Below, piece after piece: positions 46,952-59,060 of a DNA stretch of 64,000 nt. Positions within the stretch are counted from its first letter, which is position 1. Each line of letters begins with the position of its first letter. The DNA is taken from positions 638,001-702,000 of the forward strand of contig BSBM01000822.1 of the NCBI GenBank assembly GCA_027924585.1, given 5' to 3'. Source of the DNA: Larix kaempferi. Lineage: Eukaryota; Streptophyta; Pinopsida; Pinales; Pinaceae. Below the pieces are notes generated by a model. It was not told the origin of the DNA, did no database searches, and saw only the letters and a list, made by a program, of their open reading frames with translations. Both the position numbers and the translations under genes were made by a program.

Positions 46952-49900
46952 TGTTATCACACAACTTGTAGTTGCCCCTAAAGGTGATCCTATCCAGGAT
47001 GGTAGAGGTGCTAGGTAACTAAAGAGGTTACCCAAGAGGGCCTCGATTCCCAAGATGGATTGGTTGTCATGCCAATCGAGGCACTCTTCGCTTGTTGCTA
47101 TCCAAGCCCCAGATAACAAAGGGGGAGACCGTGATCTACTCTCAGAGAGAGAGATCCAAATCAAACACTAGATTAAGATATTCAATGATGAAAAGTGATG
47201 AACCCTAGATTTAAGGAAATGAGTTACTGTAGAGGCTTAAGGGATATGAGATATAAGCGTTAATTAGATCAATTACAGTAACTTGAGATGAAGGATAAAT
47301 CTTGGTAAAAGATGCTAGGGTAAATGATCAAAACTAGCTTCCTTGGGAAACATGTACTTAAAAGATAACTACCAAGATCCAAACAACCGGAAAGAGGGAA
47401 AAATCAAAGAGGGCGCACTAGTTAGAGATCAGTGCCTACGGGGTTAGGGTAGATGGAGTCACCCAAGGGTGACACCCTTGAGGAGCCACTTGGGGCTAGG
47501 CCTTAACTGGAAAACCTAGAAATCATTCGCCCAAAGTCCAAGTTATAAGAGCTAGAGAATTTTTATAAGATTTTGCAGATTAGGGTTTGAAGAAAATTGA
47601 CAGATGGGTAGGCTAATGAGCCAAATTTGTACCTTGTGAGCATACCTGGATGATGAAGATGAATGCCGATATGACGAGGATTACTCCCACAAAGATCAAA
47701 TGAATTCTTGGTCACTTCTCTTGCTCCAACGAACTGCCTAGATCCACAAGTGCGTCCTCCTCTCTCTACAAAACCAAGGAACTAGATTCAATTAGCAAAC
47801 AAAGATGGAGGTAGATACAAGCTAGAACTAAAAGATAGAGAATAATTGGTACAAAGACAAAATTACTCCCTGTGTAAACCAAGATCTGACAGAAGGTAGT
47901 AGGGTGAGCCTCCCCAACCAATGCGCCCCTCTCCAAATCGCCTCCTTCACCTTCAAATCGAAATAGTGGAACAAAATATGCAAGATAACTACCAAGATCC
48001 TTCAGTGCAATGGAAAAGTAGTTTCAATCACCATAGCCAAGCATTCAACCCAAGATCACAAGAATTCTCCAAGGTATTTCTTTGTATTCCAAAAGCCAAG
48101 AGCCAAAAGTCTCTTTACAATGAGGGGAGTCTCTCCTTTAAATAGAATTGAGAGGGACCAAAATCCTAACCAATTTTTAAATGAGTGGTGGAGACAAAAA
48201 TTTATAACAATAATAATCAACGGCTAAGATGAGCCGGAAATACAATACATGGATCAACTCACTAATAGAGGGGGGCACACTCACTAAATCGCCCAAGGGG
48301 GACGTCCCACATGACAAGTGACTAAGGCACATGATAAAAGCACATGGTGGGGCTAGGAGGTAATCATATCCTTCACTAGCATGGCCCCATGGCACAATAG
48401 CAAATATTATGACCATACAACATCATAATGTGACCATAAGACCAAATCGTGGCCCCCTCAAAGACAATAAAATTTCCAAAATGACGAACACTGGGACGTG
48501 TGGATCCGACTGATGCCGAAACAAGTACTAGAAAGTGTGAACATCATCATCAAAGTATCCCAGACCAATCTCACTCCATTTCCTTGCCCCACTAAGCCAA
48601 ATCAATTTCCTCAATGAGCCATTTCTCTGCCGGAAAACCACCTCTGAAAGTACAAAAATGCCTGCAACTCACTGCCAAGTGTCCTAGACACAAATAGGAC
48701 TACATTAAAATGTCTGGAGATGGGGTAATATGGTAATAACGACTGGCTAGACACCCTATCCATCAGGATCTCCCTAGGAGAACGTGCTAGCTCAATGAAA
48801 GTGCTGGGCAGGCCATTTCTGCATGGCAAACTAGAGAAAAGTGGAAATCTGACTATATCATCATCTGTAAGTGCCCGGAACTGATAATTGAGTGCACCAA
48901 TGAGCTCAAAATGCTCAAATCCACTAGGAATGAGTACTCATACACCATGTGACCATCAAAAGATACCTCTGTAAGCTCATCCAAGCTCAGAATAATAAAA
49001 ATAATGGTCTGTAAATAATAATAATCATAAAAAATCCATCAACCCATCATCTGAAACTGTTGTTTGAGGCATGGAATCATCTAATGGACACATGTGGGCC
49101 ATAAATAATGCATCTCGAACACTGTGTGCCCAAACTCATCATGGACTCTGTGGTTGACTTGGTCAAACTGTGTTGACCAGGTCAAGAATGATCAAAATAG
49201 TGATCCAGACCATGAATAATTGGTGCTGCAAGTATAAATGGTTATGATATGCTCCTTCAATTATATCAATGGTTAGACCAAAGCATAGAGTGATGTTTAA
49301 CTGGCGTAATCATGTAAATAAGATAAGTCTAGATCAAAGTAATCAGCTACTAAAAACAGGATTTTCAAGTGTATACTCGTTTACTGACTTGAACAATTTG
49401 CTAACCATGGGTGAAGGTGGAAAAACAAAGGCTAGGCTAGGGGAAGGACTCAACAACCTCAACACTGCAATCTTTCAGATGTATGAACCAGGGAAACCAC
49501 CTAGACATATACTAGATAGAAAATAACACAAGGAAAGGAGGTGTCTCACAAATGGGTAGAATGATGAGAATGCTTCCAATAGACTCTAGACAAGCAACCT
49601 TTTAGCAATTTATCATTTATCAGTTTTTTCATTTAAGATTTCACTTTTATTTCACTTTATAGATTTTCACTAGCCAGCCTCCAAGAGCAGGTGCCCTGAA
49701 TAGCCTGATGTGCCTCAGATAATGACTCAGTATGACCTCCATTGCCCGCCACCATTCATAGGTGCGATGGAGTGACCACCCTGTTGCCCTGTAGGGGAAA
49801 ACGGCCTTACACCACACAAAGGGTGAGTGCACGTCCCTTGGCCACTAACTAGCTAATATAGATATATATGGTTAGTGTTTAGCAACACTGTTTCTGCTGA

Positions 49901-50663
49901 CTAAGCATCCCTTAGATATAGCATTTAAGATCCGATGCTCTACCAGAGCTGAGACACAATGCAAACTGGGAATCTATCCAACATAGAGGTCTAGGTAGGG
50001 GAAGTCCTCAAGATCACTAGCTAAGATGTGAGTCGGGATAAAAATAAAACTGGAAGATAACGGATGGACGGAGAGAATGATTGATGATACCATGGATAGC
50101 AAAGGCCCTAAAATAATGGAATGAACAAGTCAATACTTCATGGGGTAAGGGTAAGACCAACGAGTATATTCAAGAACCTCCTGTTAATAGTAACCAACCA
50201 CTTTTTAATCTAAACAGCAAGTAAGCATCAAATAAGATAGAGCCAACAATCATCACAATATACCCAGTCATAAACTGCCTAGATAAGAGGAAGAGCACAT
50301 CAACAACCCACATGTACCAAAATATACCTGCTGGATCATGCATCTGAGTCCCTAATCTAAGATTCTAAACTACCTGAATAACACTGAAGCACTGCATCTG
50401 AATATAATATGGGCACTGTCATCAATCTGCTCTGGATGATAGAGGAATGGCTATCTCAGTCACCGGCCTGGGGTCATGGGGCTCAGTCCTGGGATGCGAC
50501 TGTAACTATGCAAACTCTGGATCCACTGAATATATGTGAGTGATCATCAAAATGCTGCTCATCATAGGCTGATCTCATAAAAAATGTGTAAAGGACTGGC
50601 TCAAAAATATACTGGAAACTGCTCTGCGATCATGGTAGTCCGGCTACTATGGATGTGATAACA
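46952..50663 (-). mobile_element. Giant LTR-like unit, copy B, with perfect 5-bp target duplication (solo LTR or small element)
   Basis: A 3,712-bp unit with termini TGTTATCAC...GTGATAACA (9-bp perfect inverted repeat ending TG/CA), flanked on both sides by GCCAT (46947-46951 and 50664-50668). It aligns with copy A. It has no gag-pol coding, no internal LTR pair and no primer-binding site, so it is best read as a solo LTR of a family with unusually long LTRs; a short non-coding element is the alternative. A minus-strand TATA-like site at 48145-48135 suggests orientation. Short frames shared with copy A (such as 48611-48829) reflect repeat identity. Confidence 0.8.
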
Positions 50664-50668
50664 GCCAT

Positions 50669-51060
50669 CTCAAAACTAGAGTGTCTTAAAGAGCCAAAGT
50701 AAGGAAACGACGGATGGGAGCCTATAGTGGTGGATCCTGAGCCCACAAGTGAGAGATGGGGGCCTCTTTCTCAGGAAAAAGACCCTTCTCCTGACGTGGA
50801 TTTTGTTCCAATTGCATCACGAGATGTCAGTTCGTTTTGGCTAGTTGGTCCATCTTGTGTTTATTGCTTTCTGCTTTGGACAGTGTGACATTTTATGACT
50901 ATTAAATTTTCATACCACTGCAGGCTGATTTTGACTAGCTAGGTTTTTGTGCCTTTCAGCTCTAGCTTGTGGTGGCTTCCTTGTGGCCCTTTTTTTGTAA
51001 AATGCAAATTTTTTATATCAATGGAAATGTGAAGCATTTCATCAAATAAAAAAAATGTTA
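50669..51060 (+). mobile_element. Possible 5'-truncated LINE 3' end
   Basis: A short open stretch (about 50730-50890, containing SFWLVGPSCVYCFLLWTV then a stop) is followed by a G/T-rich, T-run-containing segment and an A-rich end (AAATAAAAAAAATG near 51046-51058), as in 3' ends of plant LINEs. No RT sequence is present and no target duplication was found. Confidence 0.3.
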
Positions 51061-51368
51061 AAAATTTTCCCTTTTTCTTCTTATCAGTTATCAGGTTTGT
51101 GATCTATGTACATACATGTCAAGGTAATAGAAACAATATGTATTACAAAGAATTACTTGAAATGATGTTTCTAAAAAAAATTGGTGAACCAAGGTACAGT
51201 TGTAGTAAATTACTTTAATCTTGGGTGGTTATGATTGTGCAAAATACTTGGTACCTGTTTAATAGTAAAGCTCAAAGAAGAGACTATAATGTATTTGAAA
51301 CTAAACTACTTTATATCTAAGTAGACTCTTCACTTTTTCTTTGACAATTGCCTGAAACATTTGTACAG
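51061..51368 (+). other. 3' end of intron 4
   Basis: AT-rich intron sequence ending in a pyrimidine-containing TTTTTCTTTGACAATTG stretch and the acceptor TTTGTACAG (AG at 51367-51368). Confidence 0.55.
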
Positions 51369-51664
51369 GTTACGGTGACATCCATGCAGTAAACTCCAGG
51401 GAGATGATATTTATTATGATATTTATTTCTTTCGACATGGTCCTTGGGGCCTATTTAGTCGGTAATATGACAGCATTGATAGTCAAAGGATCCAAGACAG
51501 AATGTTTCCGGGATAAAATGACGGATCTTATCAAATTCATGAACAAAAACAGGCTAGAGAAGGACATACGGGCACAAATAAAGAGTCACTTACGATTACA
51601 ATATGAGAGTAGCTACAATGAAGCAAGCATTCTCCAAGATATTCCTGCATGTATACGTGCAAAG
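51369..51664 (+). CDS. SKOR: K+ channel exon 5 (selectivity filter, S6, C-linker)
   Basis: Completes codon 290 and encodes residues 291-388. The filter is TVG-YGD, with Gly290 split across the intron, Tyr291, Gly292 and Asp293. S6 contains FDMVLGAYLVGNMTALIV; the Asp312-Met313-Val314 triplet corresponds to the D-M-I element of SKOR S6 that is tied to outward, K+-sensing gating, whereas inward rectifiers have different residues there. The C-linker follows: VKGSKTECFRDKM and LRLQYESSYNEASILQDIP. The acceptor is TACAG|GT and the donor AAAG|GTATTG at 51665. Confidence 0.96.
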
Positions 51665-52129
51665 GTATTGACTTGAAGTTACATGACTTGAATGTCCATC
51701 TACAGCTGACAGTACTAATTTCTGCTTATAATTTGTCATCTTCCTAATATTTATTCCATTTTCTCAACTCCAGAAATTACTTTGAAAAGTAGACAAGTAG
51801 TTCTATTTTTTTATGAATTGGATCATAATATTTAGAAGGAACATTCATTTTGAGAACTACAGAAGTAGTTCTGTTTTTATGAACTGGATCGTAATATTTA
51901 AAAGGAACATTGCAATTCCTCTTGTGAATCTGTTTCATCATTTGCATAAGGTGCATAATCTTGGATTGCATCCTGTTTGACAAATTCATAGTTTGATCCT
52001 TCCATGAATGTTGTCAGCCTCCTTCATTTATGCATGGTTTGTATCTATAATATCTGTACTGTTTATTTATATTCTAGGATTGTGCTTCTTTATTGAAGTC
52101 CAAGCAATAAAACATTTTGTGGTTCACAG

Positions 52130-52210
52130 GTTTCTCAAAAATTGTATAGAAGGACAATCGAACATGTCCCACTATTTAAAGGATGCAGTTCTGAGTTCCT
52201 AAATCAGATT
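52130..52210 (+). CDS. SKOR: K+ channel exon 6 (C-linker/CNBD start)
   Basis: 81 bp, residues 389-415: starts VSQKLYRRTIEHVPLFKGC and ends EFLNQI. This corresponds to the family segment I-A-Q-T-L-Y...VPLF-x-GCSSEF at the end of the C-linker. Acceptor CACAG|GTT; donor ATT|GTAAGT. Intron 5 before it is 465 bp. Confidence 0.93.
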
Positions 52211-53384
52211 GTAAGTATAAATTCTTCTTTCCAGTCTTATCCAAAGAAAGAAGAAAGCTATTGACCATGCACTGAGAGAAGCCTTTATTCATGTTTGTGT
52301 GTGTAATGCTAAAAAGGGTCTCCTTTCTCTCTCTCACACAGATTCATCTGGATCTGTTAAGTACCTAGAGTTTTGCAGAGTTTTGCGTTTGGACTCATAT
52401 CTATGCTATGCTAGTTGTACTAACATAGATCCATCTTAAACCCAGATCTATTAAGCAAAGAGAGGGATAAAAATACATTGCTCTTTTTAACATTATGGCA
52501 ATTAAGGAGAAGCTCTCTTTTTCATTTGTTTAGTGATCAACGAAGTATTCCCCACCAAGGCTGTAGAGCTCCTTGCTTCTCTTGGTGCAATTTTATTTCA
52601 TAAACTGTTTTTAACATTGTAATTATGAGAACAATTTTAGGTTTTAGTTCTGGAATTAGAAATCTAGTGGTGTTAATGTTAGGCAAATTGTTATTCTTCT
52701 ACGTTGTAATTGACAAGAAGGCTCATTCAATTCAGTTCAAAAGGGCTTCTAATGGTGGAATATGACAAGTGTATTGGTTTCATAGAGATGCTCTCCCTGT
52801 TCTCAAAAATCCATGTGACTATTAGATTAATTTTCATGAAACACTTCTTTTTCTTTGTAACGTTTATAAAAAATCTACTAGAAACCTTATCTTCATCATT
52901 CACTTTATCAGCAAGAGGGATGGTTATTTTGGATTCAAAATTGCAACCCAAGATATTATTTATTTTAGCACGTTATGGTTTTCAAGGTTTAATTTTATAT
53001 CTAAAGACCCAAGAATTATGAAGCAACATATATTCTGATTTGAGAAAACCAGAAATACTGCTGTACCTCAAAGTTTCAAACATATCCTCCACATATTTGC
53101 CTTGTGATTGTTAATAAACTCAAAATTTCATTATCCAGTGAATTTCTCCAGGCCCTTTTGCCAGACATAGTTTTTCTTATGCTAAAGTTGCATTCTTTTG
53201 CTGGAAATGCTCTCCTCGTACCATTCCCACCACTTAGATTTCTCCAAAATCCTGTATATAGGATTTTATATCATGCAATTCAACTCTTTCTGGTTTCTAA
53301 CCAATATTTGGTTACTGAAGCGTTATATGTGAGTTATAACCAATGGGTTTCCTTAGGAATTTTATTATTGGTTTTATCTTGCAG
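52211..53384 (+). other. Intron 6 (1,174 bp)
   Basis: GT-AG intron with no recognised insert. Open frames at 52710-53021 and 53104-53388 have no domain content; the second runs into exon 7 in a non-coding frame. Confidence 0.6.
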
Positions 53385-53483
53385 GTGACAAAGTTGCATG
53401 AGGAGATTTTTCTTCCTGGTGATGTCATCATTGAGCAAGGAAATGCAGTAGACCAACTTTATATAATCTCCCATGGTACCCTG
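53385..53483 (+). CDS. SKOR: K+ channel exon 7 (cyclic-nucleotide-binding-like domain)
   Basis: 99 bp, residues 416-448: VTKLHEEIFLPGDVIIEQGN, then AVDQLYIISHGTL. This is the first half of the CNBD beta-roll. Acceptor CTTGCAG|GTG; donor CTG|GTATGA at 53484. Confidence 0.94.
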
Positions 53484-55017
53484 GTATGAAGGTTTTTTTG
53501 TTTTGTTTTTGTACATTTTTTTGGTGTGGAAACTAACAAATCTATGTATGATCTTTGTTATTCATTGTGGAGATTTTCCATATAGTGCAAACATGCTGTC
53601 AAGTTTCTTAGAGACTTTTATCATCTTCTGTTTTGGTTAACATTGATGTGTTTACTGTAACAATTATTAAAGAGCTCCGGCTTTCTCTTTTAACACTTCC
53701 ACAAACCTATGGTAGGTGATAGAGTATTGTGCAAGGGCATATGAAGCCAACCTTGCATGGCCACATGCCAATTCATAGAAGGCTGCAAATCAAAATAATT
53801 TTCATGGCCTCTCCTAAGGACCAGCTGTGAAACTTGGAGAAACACATCACAACAGAGTGATGCATTATAGATAATGATGACATGCATGCAACGTACTCAA
53901 GCACTTGGGGTATAGATAATGATGTCATGCATGCAACATACTCAAGCAGCGAAGATTTTAAATGGTTCTCTAGGTAGATGACCTGGGTACATCTTATGTC
54001 TTTAATGCTAAAACACTGCTCGGTGTCCAGCTCTCCAATTCAATTTCCCAAACTCAATTTCTCACCCAACTCTCTATGTTGGGTGCTCTCCAATTTTTTG
54101 ACAAGTTCTGTATAACCCCAGTCTGTGCAACTTGGGATTCCCTTAGAAACTCTAGCTTACTACAGAGTTCCCTTAATTCGTCCTGAAATAGAATTCAGAA
54201 CATTTCCCTTCTTCCAGGAGCCATCGTAGAGAAACATAACCAAATAAGATAGCAATTAACGTGGAAAGCAGCAGGGGAGTAGAGTGAGAGATAGCGCGGA
54301 AAACAAAACTATACAGAGAAGATTGCCAAGACTGATTGACTAGTCTGTGCAATCTAAGGAGTAGAGGAATACTTATCAAGGAATCCATAATGAGCTGAAA
54401 GGTTATCTGATGTGTGAAGTGCTTTGGTTCACCTAAGCTCATATTTGCACCATTATTTGCCCCATTATTTGCCCCAACAAAACAATGAATCTTGCAATTA
54501 ATTTGTCTTATAACAATCTATATCTGTGATATGTATATGTTTTGTGGGGGTACGTAACCACCTTGCTGAAGCTTTTTCCCTATTCAGAGTCCAGACAAGG
54601 CATTGCAAGTGTATATTTATGATTGGAGTTATTGATTCAATCAATTCTAGAACAACTCTCATCACAGACATCTTTATCATACACACTATAACTGAGGTTT
54701 TCTGATATTTGAGTTTTGTTCAAGTGGATATATCTCTCATGTTTGAATGATTGTTATTGCTGGTACTCTTAAAAATCAACTCAAAGTTATGTGCAACTGT
54801 GGTCACTAGAGCAACCTGGTTTTAACTTTACAGTTAACACATCTGCTGTTTTCCAGGCTTTAGGGCCAAATTCTTCAATTCTCCTCTGATTTCAGGGATA
54901 AAAAATAACTAAACCCTAAATTTGGTTTTGCTCCATTTTTAAGATTTCTCAATTTTCTGAAGATTTTGACAAATTTATCTTTATCATTGGGATTCATTTT
55001 GTTTTTTTGTGAGACAG
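53484..55017 (+). other. Intron 7 (1,534 bp)
   Basis: GT-AG intron ending GAGACAG. It contains a 43-bp tandem duplication at about 53869-53950 (TATAGATAATGATGACATGC and TATAGATAATGATGTCATGC). No gene is recognised. Confidence 0.6.
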
Positions 55018-55239
55018 GAGGAAGTCGTCATAGGAAGGGATGGGTCAGAGGAAACTGTAGCTCAACTTGAGCCCTGTAATATATTTGGTGAAGTCGCAGT
55101 CCTATGCAATATTCCTCAACCATATACTGTTCGTGTTTGTGAACTTTGTAGGATCTTACGGCTAGAGAAGCAAGCTTTTGCAAATATTCTGCAACTTTAT
55201 TTTGTAGATGGTCGGCAGATTTTAAACAACCTCCTCGAG
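55018..55239 (+). CDS. SKOR: K+ channel exon 8 (rest of CNBD)
   Basis: 222 bp, residues 449-522: EEVVIGRDGSEETVAQLEP, then IFGEVAVLCNIPQPYTVRV, CELCRILRLEKQAF and DGRQILNNLLE. The phosphate-binding-cassette position reads FGEVAVLCNIPQPYTVRV, with Pro-Gln-Pro-Tyr in place of the canonical Arg-x-Ala of cyclic-nucleotide binders, as in other plant Shaker channels. Acceptor GACAG|GAG; donor GAG|GTATGA at 55240. Confidence 0.95.
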
Positions 55240-55411
55240 GTATGAAGTGGGGGTTGTTTTTCCATGCATGCTTCTCTATTGTACTCTGATATGAATCAAA
55301 GTAAATGTTTCCTGTGAAATGATTTTTAAAAAGTTGCTGTAATTGATCTACAAACATAAAGTCAAATCCTTTGCATGTCTCTGAATTCTATGTTATCCTT
55401 AATACATGCAG

Positions 55412-55600
55412 GGAATGGATACAGATCTGAGAATTAAGCAATTAGAATCAGATATCACATATCTTATTGCAAAGGAAGAAGCTGAGTTGGCTTTAAGGGT
55501 TAACAGTGCTGCCTACCACGGTGATTTACATTATGTAAAGAATTTGATCAGAGCTGGAGCAGATCCAAGGAAGGTGGATTATGATGGAAGAACAGCTTTG
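55412..55600 (+). CDS. SKOR: K+ channel exon 9 (start of ankyrin repeats), gene continues
   Basis: 189 bp, residues 523-585: DLRIKQLESDITYLIAKEEA, then the first ankyrin helix AELALRVNSAAYHGDL and the turn AGADPRKVDYDGRTAL. The donor is TTG|GTACAT at 55601. The relatives continue HLAASRGYED; I found no matching exon up to 64000, so the remaining ankyrin repeats and KHA domain lie outside the window. Intron 8 before it is 172 bp. Confidence 0.93.
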
Positions 55601-57290
55601 GTACATATCTTGAGAAAATAAGATCTATTAACTGCATAAATTCGTACTTCCCCCTATCCTCTTTTATTTAGCTGTTTGAGCATGCTTGAGAGAGATATCA
55701 ATACTTTTAGTTAACTCAAAATATTTAAAGCATTCCAGTTGGGAGTTTGTCAGAAGTTAGAACACTTATATTCAGATGTCATTAAAATAATGCTAGAGCC
55801 AATGGGGATTTTTCTAATAAAAAAGTTAGACAGCAAATCTGGGCTTCATATTAACTGCCCCCTCATGTCTCCTGAAAGAGAAATCCAATAGGGATGACTG
55901 TAGAGGTTTTTTTTTTACCCAAGTTTGTTCTGTCAAATTCTGTTGAAATGGTACTCTCTGGAATGCACACGTGGAAGCTAGAAGTCCAATAGGGATGACA
56001 GTTAGGCTGCCTTTTTAACAAATGGGGACTGGTGAATTTTATTTGTCTTGTTTTCCACTAGTCACCCACAAAACCATTAAGAAATAACGCCTTACCCAGA
56101 TTCTGGTGCACAGATAGGGTGGGTTGATTCTTGGCTCATGTCTCATTTCTTGTATAGGAAATGTTAATCATTTTTGTATAGGTAAAATGTCCTCAATGTA
56201 GATATTGTTCATCAGCTATAGGCTGGTCCTTTTTGCAAGCATTATGCATGCAGCTCTGCAGCATTTAGCTGCGGTAGTATATGCACCATTGGATGTATAT
56301 GGAGCAGCACAGATATGCAATGGTGCATATACTTCCCAAGTGTTAAACTATAGAGCAAGCACGCACAAGACACAGAGTTAATGATGCAGAGCTTAGTGCA
56401 TAAGTCTCCTCATTCCTTTTTGGGAGATCCATTGGAAATGAGTTTACAACTCATGCTGCTAGTTATTTTTTTTTCAGTATCGTTCACTGATTTTGTTTGT
56501 CAAGATCTTCAGTCTGTAATATATATTATAGAGATACATGGCACATCCAAACATGAGTTGCTTGTAGTATCTTGTACTTTTCCTTCAAAGATTACTCTTT
56601 TAATCTTCTCCAGGTGCTGATCTGACCTGTTAGTTGAATACATTGTAGTAAATTTAAAAACAAACTTAAATGCCAGGATTGCTTAAACAGTTATTTAATT
56701 AGTTGTAGAAGTCTTGAGAAAGGAAAGAAGCATTTCTAAAGTCAGGCATTATTGTGAAAGCTTGGCAGATTTACTAGCATCTTGTTTTTTTAACTCAAAC
56801 AATATTATTTCCATTATACGAAACATAGTGTTACAAAATTACCCCAACTATACTGGTAGGCAAATTACCTTTACAATACAAGTACAGAAGATGCCAAAAT
56901 TCTCTACTGGCTATCTATTCTTGATCTTGATGCTAGACCACTAGAAACAGAGCAGATTTAAAATCAAACTCATGACAGAATTAGAATCAAGCTTAAATGG
57001 CTTGACAAAAGATGGAGAAATAAGCCTATTAAGTACATATAGAAGCCCTGAATCATTTTCCAGAACTGGAGGGGAGAGGGCTAAGTACATTTGTCTTTGT
57101 CAACTTATTTTGTGACTTATTCCTTGGCAGTTGGACTGATGTCTGAGGCTTGCAGTTTCTCTAAGTATCTCTCTAGGCTTCTATCGATGTCCTTGAAATA
57201 TTTAATCTTTGCTTAGATTTTGTCTCTCCTTTTCCATCCCTGTTAAATTCTTTACTAACTGCTTCATTATCCCTGAAGATAACACAAATA
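55601..57290 (+). other. Start of intron 9, no recognised features
   Basis: Intron 9 begins at 55601 and has no acceptor joined to a channel exon before the window ends (at least 8.4 kb). This part contains no recognised repeat or domain. Confidence 0.5.
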
Positions 57291-59060
57291 AGATAAGATA
57301 ATTTTATTAATGTCCAAAAAACGACCACAAAAATATGTCAACGGGACTAAAAGGTATGCATGGTGTGAATACAGTGTGGGGGTGCGAAAGCAACTCCTAT
57401 ATCAATGCTAAAGAAAAAAAAGTGGAAAGGAACATAACTAGTCTAGCTAGGTTATTCGCTAACAGTTTAACCAGAAGATACAATAATATAATTGCACTGA
57501 TATAATAGAAACACCAGAGATTGGAGATCCCGGTGATAAGCAAGAGAGAGAGAGACAATGTCAAGGCTTGCTAGCCTTGATGGTCGAGATTGAGGGGGAC
57601 ATAGGTACTAGCTCGCTATCAAAGTCATGTATCACTATGAAAGGGCCGATGCAATGATGGATGATGTCCTCCGCTAAGTGATTGGGGTTGAGGGGACCCC
57701 ACTATATGATTGTGGGGGGGAGCATAGGAACGAAGAAGCACTTCTTTCCTACCGTCCAAGGTTGAGAGAAAGAAACTCTAGATAGAACCCTTGTTGCTCT
57801 GTTGAATCTGGGGCTACTCTGACAGGCAGAGGTGCCCTTCTCTAGATCCATCTGTCAGTTTGATGGTGCATGGTATGTGGCCTAGCATGACAACTCCTCA
57901 CAAGCCTCAAAGATATCAGTCAACCACTAGGAGGGGGTGGTCAAGAAGGGGATCGAGGCCTCATTGATCTATAGTCTGAAGTATCTTGGTGCTTTTCTAG
58001 GCACTTATTGCGTCGATCGGATGGGGCAACCTAGGCAAGGCAAACAAAAACTGAGTTTCATGACCGAGTATTTCTCTCACAAGAGAGCAAGGGATCTCAA
58101 GTTGTGATATCAGAAGAAAATGGAGAAGGAGCTCCTTGAATTCTGATATCGACAATAGTAACAACCCCCGATTGCATGGTAAGAGGGGCACTTGAAAATA
58201 AGATGCATCTCTGTCTCAAGTTCCTATAGGTGACACATTCGGCAATTCCTACCTGACCATGGGATATGATGGTTGGTCTCTATTCAAAGTTTATGGGAAC
58301 CCACTTGAAACTATCCCAGGGGAATCTTGAGTGAATGCATCCATCCAATGTCTGCATGTGTACGGAGGACAAACAACGATGCCATCCCACAACTCCAAGA
58401 AGTGCTCCAAATAGAAAGCCATCTTTGAGCCTATGTTTTCTAAGGGTGATGTCCAAGCACCCTAGATGTACAATCTATAGATGTCCTCTTTAATGGTAAG
58501 ATTTAGCCCTTGTTTGGTTGGCAAGAGGTGACCTACACCATCTAAAGAGTACCTAAATGGGGTAGACGATAAAGGAAGATGTCCACCTACTGAGAAGTTG
58601 AGATGCCTCCGAGTAACAAACCCATGCACATCTTGTGGGGCAGATTGAGGCTATGGCCTCAAAAGCGAAAAGTGCTAGGTAGGGTTACCTCTCTCTCGAA
58701 GGTCACATCCCTGGAGGTTCAAGCTTTGTGTACAAAGGAGACTAGACAAAAGATGACCTCAAGGTGCAAAAAATGGGCTCCAAAATTTGCCTGAACAATG
58801 GGCCATATGATCTTACTTTTGCACCTGTTATCACCGAAGTTCCAGTGACCCTTTGTGTGTAATCTTATCCAAGATGGTAAAGAGTTACGCTCACTAGGTT
58901 TGTGATAGGTAAGAAATCCTACCCAAATGTGTCACATCAAGTAGGCTCCTCTCTCTTTAGGCTTCCCGAATTCACTTGTGCTGAACCCAGACTAGCCACG
59001 GGGGGTCAGCCTAGCCCAAGTTTCCAAAGGGAAAACTGAGGGCAAGCTCATCTCTTCCTA
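57291..59060 (-). mobile_element. Decayed retroelement with RT-type zinc finger, minus strand
   Basis: Between about 58050 and 58330 the minus strand reads, with several stops, GSHKL, ETNHHIPWSGRNCRMCHL and ETEMHLIFKCPSYHAIGG, the C-x2-C...H...C finger typical of the C-terminus of LINE-like reverse transcriptases. The surrounding DNA has similar composition but no RT motif I can read. Ends are undefined; an AT-rich stretch at 57290-57320 may be the 3' end. Confidence 0.4.

Noticed and set aside
48611-48829. Similar minus-strand frames in LTR-like units A (33721-33960) and B sharing SSQSLLPYYPISRHF
   Set aside because: The frames agree because the units are copies of one DNA repeat. Lengths are under 80 codons and no domain is visible.
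31932-50663. Units A and B as the two LTRs of one 18.7-kb element
   Set aside because: B has its own perfect GCCAT duplication on both sides, and the flank of A (GAGAC) does not match it, so they are separate insertions.
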